Origin: Globodera rostochiensis
Lineage: Eukaryota; Nematoda; Chromadorea; Rhabditida; Heteroderidae
NCBI GenBank assembly: GCA_018350325.1
Contig: JAEVLN010000009.1
Location: 1,633,388-1,697,387 of the forward strand
Length of the DNA: 64,000 bases
Direction of reading: 5' to 3'
The position numbers and the translations under genes are program-made. The notes under the pieces were generated by a model. The model was not told where the DNA came from. It saw only the letters and a list, made by a program, of their open reading frames with translations, and ran no database searches. Shown piece by piece: positions 48,870 through 59,969 of the stretch. Positions within the stretch are counted from its first letter, which is position 1. Each line of letters opens with the position of its first letter.

Positions 48870-50450
48870 CAAAACGGACACGAATTTGAATGGAGAAGAA
48901 TTTGAATTTGACTGCTTTCGTTTTGTAATCGTTCCCGCGAGGAGTGCCAGACAAAACTCAGAAACTCAACAACGGGCCTTCGGTTGTTGTAAATGATTCA
49001 CTTCGGTTTCACCAGGGACGGGAGCCGACGCCCTCAAAAAATTTCGGAAGTCGAAATTCCGAGCCCAAAAATTTTGGAACTCGGAAGTTTTAAAAAATTT
49101 CTTAAAAATGTTGCCTTGACTTGAATAAATCAATTTTCGAATCAAAAACACTAAAAAAAACATTTACCTAACAATCAAATTCAACAATTGGCAAGTTTGA
49201 TTGCAAAAAAATAAGTTTTTTAACATTTTTTAATTTGAGGTTCAAAAATTCCTGAAATTGAAAATTTTAGGGCTGTTTATTAGAGATTTTTGTTGGGTGG
49301 ACTAGCGGCGCCGCAGGGAAAAGAATTTTTTAAAAAAGTTAAAATTTTTAGGGGCTTTATTTTTGGATTTCATTGCTTTTTATAGGCGCCGCCGAGAAAA
49401 TTTCGAATTTTTGTCTCGATTTGTTAAGGGATTTTGAACCAAAATTTTAAAAATTAGGGTAATTTTTTCAAGTTTTTATGGAATTGGAGAGTTCCGGCGG
49501 TGCCGATAGGCGCTACCGGGGGAAAAAATTAATTAGTGAATTTAATTAGGAAATGTTGAAAAAGGGTTGGGTTCAGCGACGCCGATATTTTTTGGAATTG
49601 TCTGTTTTGTTAAGGCACGGGTTGCAACAAAAATTTCCAAACAACGACATGGAAGACCAAAAATTTAAGAGTCTGAAAGGACAAACTTTTAAAATCGTTC
49701 TAAATTCCGAGTATCATCTCGAAAATCTCGTGAGATTATACGAGATTCGAGATTTTTCCGAGATTCTCGATTGATCCTCCAATCCGATCTCCAGTGGTGC
49801 CTAACATTTTTTTGAAAAAAAACAAAAAACATTTAATTTCAGAGCCTTTTCAAATGTTTTGTAATTAAAATGCGAGCAAAAAATAATTTTTAAAATAAAA
49901 AATTCCTCACATTGTTGTGAATTTTTGCTTCAATTCTTAACAAAGTTGGCAATTTTTGTAAAATTTGTACATCCTCCATTTACATAATCCAATTGGCGCT
50001 AGTTGGAAATAGGGGTGTTTTGAAAAAAAATTATGGCTCCTCAAAGTTTGCAAAACCATAGGGGGGACCTTTACAAATTAAATTATTAATTTTTATATTT
50101 TTTTAAAACCAACATAGACGTTTGAAAACCCATTAAGATTTGGCGACGAACACATTTTGTTTTTCAACAATCGGGTAAACATTATGGCCTAATTTTCAAA
50201 TGATTATGATTTTTACAAAATGTGGGGGTGCCAGTAGTGGGTCGTCGTGGTTGGCACATTTACATTAAATTCAGTGGTGGCAACCAGTCATAGGAAATCC
50301 GACGAAAACGAATGACAAAAATTCTGCGCTTCAAACAAGCACGCTGTAAAATCGATGAATGTCGGGCCAAAATGGCCATATTTAAGCTCGCCCATTCAAA
50401 AACAATTCACTCTCCACCTAAACATTTTGATTTTCCATCATTCCTCCGGG
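48870..50450. other. Spacer between PUF gene B and GH32 gene B
   Basis: Up to about 49384 it is the 3' end of the PUF duplication block. It then contains GC hairpin copies (49382-49396, 49497-49520). From about 49985 it is the inverted counterpart of the gene A upstream region. No gene is supported. Confidence 0.6.
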
Positions 50451-53400
50451 ATGCCAAGTTCCAGTGCAAAAAACATGCTGCTGCTTGCCTTTCTGTTTGC
50501 CACTTCACTATTTCTAATCCACGGCACTGGCACTGAAGGTGTATCTCGGGTCAACGTGTTGCTGCTGGATGATAGCACATTGCATGTTTGGGTTCGACCT
50601 GTCAAAAAGGGCGAAGTCAGTTCTGAGATTGTTGACGCGATGCCATGGGAGCAATTTATTCGTTAACCAGGTCGCCAAGGTGTATTTGTGCCCCCCAACT
50701 GAAGCCGGAACGATTGAGCAGTCCGGACAACTTATTGCCGAGTGCAAGCAGTACTCGAGCGACCTTTGGCACGACTTCATCGAAATCAACGGCAAAACAG
50801 CAGGCGCTTACACACTGACATGGACAGAAACGACACATGCGTCGTTGGTTTATGTGTTTAAGCCAAAAACGGTTAGTTTTTTTTTGGAAAATTGAATACC
50901 CCCCAACTCTTGAGATCAAAATTACAGCACTCCAATTTTTTATTTCTATCAAAAAATAGAAATTTTAAACGATTAAAATTTTGTATTTTAATTTGAATCT
51001 TGCTTCACAGGTTCTGGAGGAAGGCATCCGCATACTTTTCATCGGTGAAGAAGCCAAATTGCCCAACTTAGAGGGAAGCTACCATTTCCGAGCTCCATTT
51101 GGTTAATTACCCTTTTAAATAATCAAAATTCATTTTTAATTATTCAAATTTAGGCTGGAACAGCGACACGTGTGGCTTTAACAGGTCCAAGGATGGACTG
51201 TTCCATTTGTTCTATCAACACTTTCCACACGCTGTACAATGGTAAAACAATTTAATTATTTGGAATTTATTGTTTAATCAAATTTAAAAAGGTACTCCAT
51301 GCATTGGGGACACGCTGTCAGCAAAGATTTGATCAATTGGGTCCATTTGCCAATATTCATGATACCCCCGAATTTGCTGCACTTGGACTTCGAGAATGGC
51401 CATTTCACCGGCTCTTCAATCAATTTGCCAAACGGCGAATTGGGCGTGTTTTGGAGCCAACGAATATGTCAGTGTCCGTTAAAGTCAATTAATTTAGGCT
51501 TAATTAAACCGGGGCTGGTCAAAAAGTGTCCGTCAGCATTATAATGGCCAAAACTCATTTTATAAATATTTAATAATTTTCAAATGTTAAAAGGTTTTTA
51601 TTATTAATGTTTTAATTGGGTTTGAAATTCCAAATTTTCAGCTGATGTTCCCAGGGGCACAGTGGCTGAATACCCATGGCGAGAACTTCAACAATATGTG
51701 ACGACAAAAGTCCGAATATTTATTAATTTTAATTTTTAAATTTTATTTTTCACAGAATTTGATTCGTCCGGACTGGACAACACATAAAACAATCATTGAA
51801 AGATTCCCAACTGTTGATCCTCCACTTGGAAATAATTTCCATGACCCAGTTGTGTTTCTTGGGCCAGGAGGTGCGTTTATTTAGGGAATTTGAATTATTA
51901 TTTATTTATAATTAAATTTATGTATTATTTATTAAACACCATTTTTTAAAAATATCAATCCGAATGATGGCGCTGATTAGGGTTGTCAGCTTCTGGCAAT
52001 TTTTAGTTATAGCGAAAACTTTCGGTTATCCGATCCGAAAAAATCACCGGTCTACGGTTCGGGTCGGAGTCGAGAACCCGAGTCTGGATCCGAGTTTCTT
52101 AATCAATGATCTGATCAAATTGATCAAAAATCCGTTGGGCACAAAAAACTAAACCACAGAATGGTAAAAACTGATCAATTATTCAGGCTACCACTACATG
52201 ACTGTTGGAGCTGAACGAAGGAATGGGTCGGCTGGCCTTGTGTTGTTGTACAAAAACAAGAACAAAAATGCAGATCAGCTTGATCGCGATTGGGAATATC
52301 AGGTTAAATGCAAAACAAAACTTTTTTAAATTAAATTAACAAAATTAAAATCAAAAGAATTTTAGGGAATTTTATATGAGGACAAACGGAATGAAGAGCT
52401 GCGAATGTGCGAGTGCCCCATGTTGATCGCCTTGGGCGACCCGCTGAATGCGAACACGGAATGGGTGTTGTCATACGTGTCAGACAAAGGCTCACATCCC
52501 GCTCCCATACGTGGCACGGACGCTGAAGGACGGTAGGTATGGTAGATGAACGGCATGCCGAGCAGGGCGGTACGCAATCTGATTTTGATTGGGGGCAGTA
52601 CGCAATCCGCAAGCTTGAGAAAAAAATCCGCAACCCCCCCCCCCCCCCAAAGGGCGCAATTTCAGCAATCCGCAATTTTAAAAAAATTAGAATTGTTGGA
52701 TATTCCATTTTTTAAAAAAAGGCCGCAATTGCGTCCAGGCCTGATGCCGAGTCCGGGGGGCGGGGGGGGGGGGGGGGTCAATCACTGCCTTCAGCAACAA
52801 AAAAAGCGTGGCAAATTTTAAAATTCGAGTCAACAAAAACCCTGACGATATTCAGTAAAGTTTGATAAAACTTTTTAGACTAATTCTCTCTCGAATTTTG
52901 AAACCATTTTTTCGATCAAAAACTAAAATACAAAGTCATTGGAAGTTCCAATGTTTCAGAGAGCGAATGAATCCCCTATTTGTTGGACGTTTTGATGGAA
53001 GAAAGTTTGAGCACAGATTTGTACAACAGATGGACTTTGTTGGTGGCTCTTTTACGTACCAAGTATGTGGAAGGATTGGGGATGGAAAATAAAAAATATT
53101 TTTCAAATTTTTAACTTTTGGCATTTCGTCCTTAAGGGCTTCTATGACAAACAATCCGGCAGATCGTACCTCATCGGTTGGATCTGCGACATTAGCTGGC
53201 TCAACGACAACACCGGTGACCCAAACTTTGACGGCAGGGGCGGCGTAACTTCGTTCACATTGCCTAAGGCAAATATTTTTAAATAATTGTTAAATTTTAA
53301 TAAATATTTAAATTTAAGTTTAAAAAACAAAAGCAGTTCATTTTATTGTTTTATTGCAGGAATTTGTTCTATCAGAAAATGGACAATATTTGATGGTCAG

Positions 53401-54435
53401 ACCATTGCCGGAGTTGGCTTCTCTCCGAGAAAAAAAGCAGCCACACGTCATAACGTCGGTTTTGTTTTTTGTCCTTAAATATTTTTTAAATTAATTTAAT
53501 TAACCCGGACTTTTCATTAAATTTTAAATCTTTCGTTAAACATAATTAGTTTTTAAAAACTATACTTTAAGAAGCATAAAAAACATTTTAAATGATTTCA
53601 GAAAAGGCCAAGAAATGCATTTGGAGAAGGGTCAGGCTGAACTCGTCTTCGAGTTCAGTTGGGACAACGGCCGAGAGGAGACATTTGAGTTGCATCTGAC
53701 GCCAACCCACACAAATGGCAAGAAATTGGAGTTCCGGATTGACAACAACGGCCTCCAGCTAAAGAGGACCTGGTCAGTTTTTTGTACAAAAAAATCCGTC
53801 CTTGGCCTTGTCTTGGTCCGGCCGAAATGAATTTCTTTTTCAAAATTCTGATCACCAGTATTAATGTCAATATATGTTTAGGGTGACAAGTAACAAACGC
53901 CTGGTGGTCTACAATGCCATGCCGACAAAAATTCACATTTTCATCGATTTGGACACTGTCGAATATTTTGCGGACGAAGGCCGATGGTCGGGATCCATTC
54001 GCCTGCCTGAAGCAAGCCAAGAAAAACGAATTGGAACCGTAGAAGTAAGTTGGTTAAATCAAGATTTGCCTGATCAGGTTGATGGGTATGAGGTTTTATT
54101 AAAGCTGAGCATTTTGAAAAAGCTTAATCAGGTCAATCAACAAGTGAGGGTTAATTAAGCCGTGTTCTTATGCAAAAACTGATCAAAACTTTTAAAAAAA
54201 TTGTAATTTTCAGTTGAAAAGCGCACCACTGATGCTCAAGGAGGCCAGCATGTGGTATCTGAACTACAAGGCGCACAAATCAGCGTATCTTCAGCAAACG
54301 GCAAATATAATTCCGATCAAAAAACATATTTTTGAAAAACAAAAATCATCTCCAAAAAGTGTATTGGACGCACAAATTGGAGAATCACCGAAAAAGGGAG
54401 AACTGCCAGCATTACAAACGAAACATCAAATTTAG
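50451..54435 (+). CDS. GH32 glycoside hydrolase (invertase/fructosidase type), gene B (690 aa)
   Basis: Fifteen exons join in frame: 50451-50615, 50671-50871, 51011-51101, 51154-51241, 51292-51467, 51642-51709, 51756-51870, 52187-52302, 52366-52532, 52960-53062, 53137-53268, 53360-53454, 53602-53772, 53882-54044, 54214-54435 (TAG). The signal peptide (MLLLAFLFATSLFLI) implies secretion. Catalytic triad candidates are Asp157 in GWNSDTCGF, Asp293 in NNFHDPVVF and Glu356 in RMCECP, with GH32-typical spacing. Supporting motifs are MHWGHAVSKDLINW, GHFTGSS, TVGAERRNGSAGLVLLY, SFTLPK-EFVLSENGQ and the beta-sandwich VEYFADEGRW. The reaction expected is hydrolysis of beta-fructofuranosyl ends (sucrose). 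GH32 in a nematode with many introns fits an old bacterial transfer that has been domesticated. Intron 11 has a GC donor. A hAT MITE lies in intron 9. The start was chosen for the signal peptide; an in-frame ATG at 50355 would add 32 residues. Confidence 0.9.
52563..52743. mobile_element. 181-bp hAT-type MITE in GH32 gene B intron 9
   Basis: Ends CAGGGCGGTACGCAAT and ATTGCGTCCAGGCCTG are imperfect inverted repeats. ATGCCGAG is duplicated (52555-52562 and 52744-52751). The matching intron in gene A is only about 40 bp and lacks it. It lies outside coding sequence, so the gene remains open. Confidence 0.92.
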
Positions 54436-55225
54436 GGGTCGTTTTTTTGCGCTAAATGCATTTATAATATTCTTTAAATATTAGTTGATTGCGGATTTAT
54501 AGGTGCTAAAAAGCCAAAATATGTAATAAAATTATATGTATATAAACATTTTGCGGAAACCATCGCATTTTGGTAGGAAAAAAATTATGTTTTTGTCGCT
54601 GCATTTTTGGGAAATAACAAACTTGGTTTTTATTGGATAAAAGTTTTGTTCATTTTAAATTGAAAATATCCAAAAAAAAAAATACCGAATACCGGTCGGT
54701 ATAGCGAATTTTTTTGACCGGTATTTTTCGGTATCAGTATTTTATCGAAATATCGATACCGGATACCGATAAAACCCCATTTTCCTAACTAATACTAGTT
54801 GACGTAACTCCTCCCGATACTTTTTGGTTATGTAACAACAAAAAGAGTTTTTCCAAAATCGATAAAACGGTATTCCTAAGGGTTTCGTCGGGGTCGTAGA
54901 ATCCAAATCTTACTCACATTTTAACTTCGAACCCCGAACTCAAATTCGAACAATTACCAAATTTTTTTTCTCGCATTTTTCCATTATTTTTTTTTTGATT
55001 TACATTGTTGTTGAATAAAGAATTACTTTGCTTGCAGGTTCAACGAGAAAACTTTTTGGTTTCTTGTCACATAACCGCAGAATACTCCCTCGCCACGCTC
55101 TTTCGTCATAAAAAACATTATGCTCACGTCACTCATTGGCCATGACCACCTCCTCTCCCCACCCTCAAGCCTTCCCCAAATATGTCACAACAAAGCAAAC
55201 CTTTAATATACTAAATTATCATACA
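54436..55225. other. GH32 gene B 3' flank and spacer
   Basis: The first 180 bp is collinear with the gene A 3' flank. Then follow a small ACCGGTATTTTTCGGTATC palindromic patch (54700-54770), a GGTCGTAGAATCCAAATCT repeat (54890) and AT-rich DNA. No gene is seen. Confidence 0.5.
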
Positions 55226-55981
55226 CAGGGTTCCCAGATGAAATTTTTCAAAAAACATCATTTGGGTAGCAAAAAACATCATTTGGGACCAAAAAGCATC
55301 ATTTTTTAAAAACCTTTGTTTAACCGGTAAATAGTGAATGTAATGTTCAAATGACATATTTTTGATTATCCATGATCGATGTAAGAAGTTTTTTGTTTGA
55401 AATTAGCATTTGGTAAAACTCGGGGCACGAATAATCGAAATTGACTTTGATTTGGGCCAGCGATTTCACAGTCTCAACTTTCAATAAATTGCGGACATCC
55501 GTCCATTTTGCTAAAACCATGTTTTTTTGCGCGCGGTTTTCCCAAATACTTTTTTTAGGGGGGGGGGTTGGCGGTGCCGATAGGCGCCGCCGAGAAAATT
55601 TTTCGCATTTTTGACACGATTTGTTAAAAGATAGCAAATAAATTTGCAGAAGATGTGATGCTTTTTTGCTTTAAAAAAATTGAAAATGAGGTTTTTTATT
55701 AAGAAACCGGAACAAGCTTTTCATTCAAAATGAAGATACACAGAAAAAAATGGAAAAACATTACGCCAAATATTCAAATTTTAATAGAAAATTTGCATTC
55801 TACCAGTGAAATTCTCAAAAAAACACATTAAAATCCTCAAAACACACAAAAAGCAGCAAAAATCATCAGGAGCATCCAAAAAACAACAAAAAAGCATCAA
55901 ATCATCATTTTTAAATTTTAGCATCATTGACTTTCCAAAAAACACCAAAATGATGATAAATCATCAAATCTGGGAACCCTG
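55226..55981. mobile_element. hAT-type MITE (756 bp), perfect 8-bp TSD
   Basis: CAGGGTTCCCAGAT (55226-55239) and ATCTGGGAACCCTG (55968-55981) are exact inverted repeats. ATCATACA flanks both sides (55218-55225 and 55982-55989). Subterminal zones repeat AAAAAACATCATTTGGG-type words. The interior holds the GC hairpin (55570-55593). No transposase is encoded. Confidence 0.95.
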
Positions 55982-56231
55982 ATCATACATGAATACAAAT
56001 TAACAATACGAACAATAATTACCCTAATATGAAACACTCGCATAATCAATAACAAATCTTCCGCTTTCCACCGAGCTTGACCGGCGGCGCCTATGCCGAG
56101 GCGCCTATTCTCTCCCTTTCCAATCGGCGCACTCCCCATTAAGCTGAAAAACATCAAAATTTCAATTACTGTTGCTTTAACTTAAACATTTTAGTAGATA
56201 TGTGTATTGTATTAATTTATTACTTTTTTAA

Positions 56232-56550
56232 TTGTCTCCTTTCGCAGTACGGCCCTTGCAGCGGCCTCTGCCTCCTCTTTCAACTCGGCGATTGTTTCTC
56301 TTCGCTGCGCCCGCGTCAATCGACGGCCCCTGCGGCTGGTGGCATCGGCAATCATGGCCGCATTGTCTTCGATCTGGGCGATGTCGGTGCCCTATTCGTC
56401 GGCGCTGCCATGGCCAATGCTTCGCCTGAAGAAATCACGCTCTGCCACCATTCCTCCCATGAGGACAGCCATGCGGGCCTTGAGCTCCTTGACGGAGTAT
56501 TCGTCTTTCTCGGCGCCGTTGGTCACGCCATCGTATTCCAACTCGACTGA
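56232..56550 (-). pseudogene. Possible FtsH-like (M41) protease C-terminal fragment, one stop
   Basis: The minus strand reads EKDEYSVKELKARMAVLMGG, MVAERDFF, SIGHGSADE, stop (TAG), GTDIAQIEDNAAMIADAT, and a Glu/Ala-rich helical tail to TAA. The order LxARxAVLxGGxxAE, then a Gly/Ser-Ala turn, then TDIAxI resembles the peptidase domain of AAA metalloproteases (FtsH: GGRAAEEL, TGAxxD, AT-IA). The HEAGH zinc site and AAA domain are not seen. Nearby upstream minus-strand sequence might contribute another exon. The assignment rests on pattern memory only. The in-frame TAG suggests a relic. Confidence 0.35.
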
Positions 56551-56559
56551 CGGGATTAC

Positions 56560-57839
56560 CGTACACTAAAACTAGTGTTATGCCTGTATTCTTTCATTTT
56601 AATGGGGAAACAAACGTCGATGAAGGTTTCGGCTCCTTCAATGTTGACTTTCTTCCGGAAGCAGTACCTTTTCCTCTCCCGTCGTCATCATCATCATCTT
56701 GAAGAAGTTCAGCTGTTCTTTTACATCCATCCTCAGGCCTCAACTCGTGCAAAATTGCCTGCAGTCAGAGTTCGAAAATTTTGAAAAGAATTTATTTTTA
56801 ATGGTTAAGCAAAACACGTATACTATCAAACAAAATATGTAATGAATGAATGGTAATGCAAAAAAGTAATAGATGAGAGTGACATATGTACGGGTGTTTA
56901 TGAATGAAAAGTTGGGAAGAGTGGTTGAAGAAATAATCTGACTGACAGCTACACCACATAATGTCAAAGACACGGAACTCAAAGCCACGAAATGTCAAAG
57001 ACACGAAAATGTCGACTCAGCCAAAAACCTCGAAATGTCAAAAAAGAAAAAAAATTTTCTAAGTACACAAAAAGATTTTTCTAAAGGTTTTCGGTGGGGT
57101 AGGATCCGAATACGACCTCCATTTGATCAATTCCGAATCCCGAACCCGAATTCTAACATTTTTTTCAAAATTCAAAAAGATTTTTTAGGGGTTGTCTGGT
57201 CCGTAGAATAGGAATCTGACATTCATTTTTTCCAATTCTGAATCCCGGACCCGAATTCATACTTTTTGAGAACGATTTTGAGACTAGAATTGATTTCTGA
57301 ACCTTTTTTACTTTTCGAAATAAGGTTAAAATTCGGATTCGGGGTTCGGATTGGTCGAAACAGAGGTCGTTTTTCAGTTCTACGCCCCCGAAAACCTCTA
57401 GAAAAATCTTTTTTTGACGTTGAAAAAATTTTAATTTTTTGTTCATGGCTTTGACATTCGGTGGCTTTGACATTATGTTGGCGCGCAGTAGTGACTTCGA
57501 TAGTTTGAACAAAAAATGGCGCTAAATTCAAATTCAAATTTTCGTGGTGATACTCAAGTTTGAATTTGGCGTCTTTTTATCGGTGGGTGTGGGGTGGTTT
57601 TGGGGCGCGCGATTTAAAAAACCGCCAAAATGTAAATAAATTTTCGTGTTGAGTATAATTTGGGGGTGTGAGGGTGATTTGTGATCTATTATGAAATTTG
57701 TTGACAAAAACAACTGGCGCAGTTGTTTTTTGTGGGGAGGGTCATTTCATTTATGTCATGCAATAATAAAATTTGTGTTTTTAACCTAATAAAAATTATT
57801 ATTTAGAATATTTTTCAACTATTTAAGATTTTTTAAAAA
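56560..57839. other. Spacer with dispersed GAATCCGAATC-type repeats
   Basis: Between 57060 and 57420 there are copies of CCGAATCCCGAACCCGAATT and its inverse in a foldback-like arrangement, related to 42.5 and 54.9 kb. Near 56945-57035 GAAATGTCAAAGACACGAAA is repeated. No gene is supported. Confidence 0.45.
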
Positions 57840-58069
57840 ATGGGTAATAATTTGGAGAGAGTGGAGGAGGTGGAGGAGGAGCCGAACGGTGGGTGTGAAT
57901 TTTCTGGTGTAAAAATGTTGTTTTTTGTGCAGATCAGCAGCAGCAGCAGGCGCCGGCGCTGCTGCTGACCATCGCCCGTTTCTTGTGGCGTGAGCGTGTG
58001 GCACTGCTGCTGCTGCTGATTCTGCTGGTGCTGCTGGCGCAATACGGCTACTGGCACTCTGTGGTCTGA
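57840..58069 (+). CDS. Small single-pass membrane protein (61 aa), two exons
   Basis: Exon 1 (57840-57888, ATG) and exon 2 (57933-58069, TGA) are separated by a 44-nt intron with GT start and TTTTTTGTGCAG end, typical for nematodes. The joined frame gives an acidic N-terminus (MGNNLERVEEVEEEPN), a five-Gln run, a short amphipathic segment (LLLTIARFLWRER) and a strongly hydrophobic helix (VALLLLLILLVLLAQYGYW) near the C-terminus, like a tail-anchored protein. I do not recognise a family. The CAG/CTG repeats that encode the Gln and Leu runs make the frame partly low-complexity, so the gene could be fortuitous, but the intron fits precisely. It was missed by simple ORF scanning because of its size. 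Confidence 0.45.
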
Positions 58070-58523
58070 TGATCATTAAATGATCTTTAATTATTTTCAT
58101 TTTATAAATGATTTTTTAACAATTTTTCATTTTATAAATGATTTTTTAATAATTTTTCATTTTATAAATGATATTTTCATTTTGTAAATGTTATTCATTT
58201 TATAAATGTTGTTTTTTATAATTTTCGAATTATGTTTTACATAAATTGTTTTTATATAAAAAAAAGGGGGGGGGGTGTGTTTTATTGTCAAAAATAAATC
58301 AAAATAGTGAAATAATAAATACCCCAGGGTGCAATGGATTTCAAATGATAAAATTTTCCTGTCTGACCGGTTTTGCTATTATTAAATAAAGTCAAAGATG
58401 GATTTTGGGGCGGATTGCCCGACAATTAGTCATACTTCCCCATTTTGGTTGGGATTTTTCCAAATTCAAAGGCCCCGTTTTCGGACTGTCCCCAAACGGG
58501 TTTGGATGACCCGTTGCACCCCT

Positions 58524-58827
58524 ACCCGGGGACGGCTTCATCCGCCGTCTCCTCCAGCAACATTTCTCAGACAGCAGACGCAAGGGGTCAATGAAAGCTG
58601 GCGGTCATCCGTCAATTTGGTGAAAATGCCAAGAAAATTGTCGCATTTGCGACGAGAATTTGGACAACCGGACGGTTAGGCTAAATTCTCGTCGCACATG
58701 CGACAATTTTCTTGGCATTTTTTACCAAGTTGACGAATGAGCGCCAGCTTTCGTTGATCCCGTGCGTCCGTTGTCTGGGAAATGTTGCTGGATGAAGTGG
58801 ATGATGTTGATGAAGCCGTCCCTGGGC
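58524..58827. repeat. Inverted repeat (about 150-bp arms, 6-10 bp loop)
   Basis: 58524-58674 and 58681-58827 are inverted copies at roughly 80-85% by eye (for example AAATTCTCGTCGCA, GCGACAATTTTCTTGGCATT, AACATTT(C/T)(T/C)CAGACA). The right arm forms the 3' coding end of the minus-strand gene described next; the left arm is a decayed duplicate of it. A transcript through both arms would fold into a long hairpin. Confidence 0.85.
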
Positions 58828-59967
58828 GTTCGTCTTCGACATTTCTGTCCGCCGCGTCAATTGATCGCCAGACTTGGCGCATATGTGCGCGATGGGCGAT
58901 GCGTTTTCGCGCAAAGGGTGTTGGCGTTGGCGTGCGCGATGGAGCGGACGAAATTGGACTGTAGTTCTAAAATAAAAAAATTGATTTTTATTTAAAAAAA
59001 AATTGATTTTTATTTAAAAAATTAAACGCTTATTACCGTAACGTCCCGCAGAGCAACGGCGTTAGTAGGCGGATGAAATGCTGACGTCGGGGACTTAATT
59101 AACTTTAAATAATTTAATATTTAATTAAATTTTTACGTTTATAAAATATGGTGTCATTTGCGGCTGCAGCTCGCCGCCGATTGTCAACAGATTTTGCATC
59201 ATTGCGTACGGAGTTTGGGCATACGGGAACAGCAGCTGCGGTGAAAATGTTATGTTGAAAGAAGTTGAAGCAGCAGCAGCAGCAGCAGGAGGTGGGGAGA
59301 AGAATTCCCGCTCAATTCCATTGCCGCAAGCGTCGATTACGACCTCGTCGGCAATGTCAACAACAGCAGCAGCAGCAGCATCATCATCAGATTCGTTTCC
59401 GGCGGCAACAGCAGCAGCAGCCTCAGCCGCCTTGGGGAACAGCTGTTCCTGGAACAAAAAACATGCTTATTTTTACAGATTAAATTGAAAAAACATATTT
59501 AAATCTTACGAGCGGAACTCGTTGGCCGTGTTCAAAGCCGAACAGCCCGAACTCCTCGTTACCGTCCCCGATTTTTGCCAATAAGCTAAAAGTAAGTGGG
59601 GTGGGCAATTTTTAACGAAGTCCAAACATTTTTCGGGCTTGGTGCACATCGTCAGGGGCTAGTAGGAACACTGCTTTAAGCAGCCGCCCGAGGGAGAAGC
59701 CCGCCTAAAATTGGGTGTTTTATCAAAAAATTTTCCCCCATAAAACTACATGACTGAAGACTCCTTCGTCCTTCAAAGAGGGAGAAGCCTCCTCGCCGGC
59801 ATATCCAATTATGTACCACATCCGAGATGTGTTACATAATTCGCACGGGCTTTCGTCGTAAAATCGCACCGATGCTATTTCAAACTCATTCTCGCCATCA
59901 TCCTCAGCAGCCCAGTCGCGCGCCGTTTGATCTGGGTGCCGGTGAATGCACTGAAATAGCGATTTTG
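58676..59967 (-). CDS. Unrecognised multi-exon gene
   Basis: Minus-strand exons with matching splice signals: about 59967-59745 (CIHRHPDQTARDWAAEDDGE, then RFYDESPCELCNTSRMWYII), about 59710-59625 (GFSLGRLLKAVFLLAPDDVH), 59586-59506 (IGDGNEEFGLFGFEHGQRVP), 59453-59137 (EQLFPKAAEAAAAVAAGNES, Ala- and Asp-rich, then FNITFSPQLLFPYAQTPYAM) and 58965-58676 (Ser/Thr/Pro-rich, then ALIRQLGKKCQENCRMCDEN, TAG). The last two junctions keep phase; the join between the second and third exons does not, so an exon boundary is wrong or the gene has an indel. Paired Cys (CELC, CQENCRMC) hint at metal binding. The family is unknown to me. The Ala run is encoded by GCA/GCT repeats. A start upstream of 59967 was not found. 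Confidence 0.5.
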
Positions 59968-59969
59968 TT

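Noticed and set aside
50616..50670. Apparent frameshift after exon 1 of both GH32 genes
   Set aside because: A 55-nt intron (GTCAGT to AACCAG) restores the frame exactly, and both copies share it, so an intron is more likely than a mutation.
56339..56569. Plus-strand frames over the FtsH-like segment
   Set aside because: The minus-strand reading gives a more coherent protein pattern. The plus frames are Arg/Pro-rich shadows.
59252..59488. Plus-strand Gln- or Ala-rich frames
   Set aside because: They are the complement of the minus-strand gene's Ala/Asp-rich exon with trinucleotide repeats.
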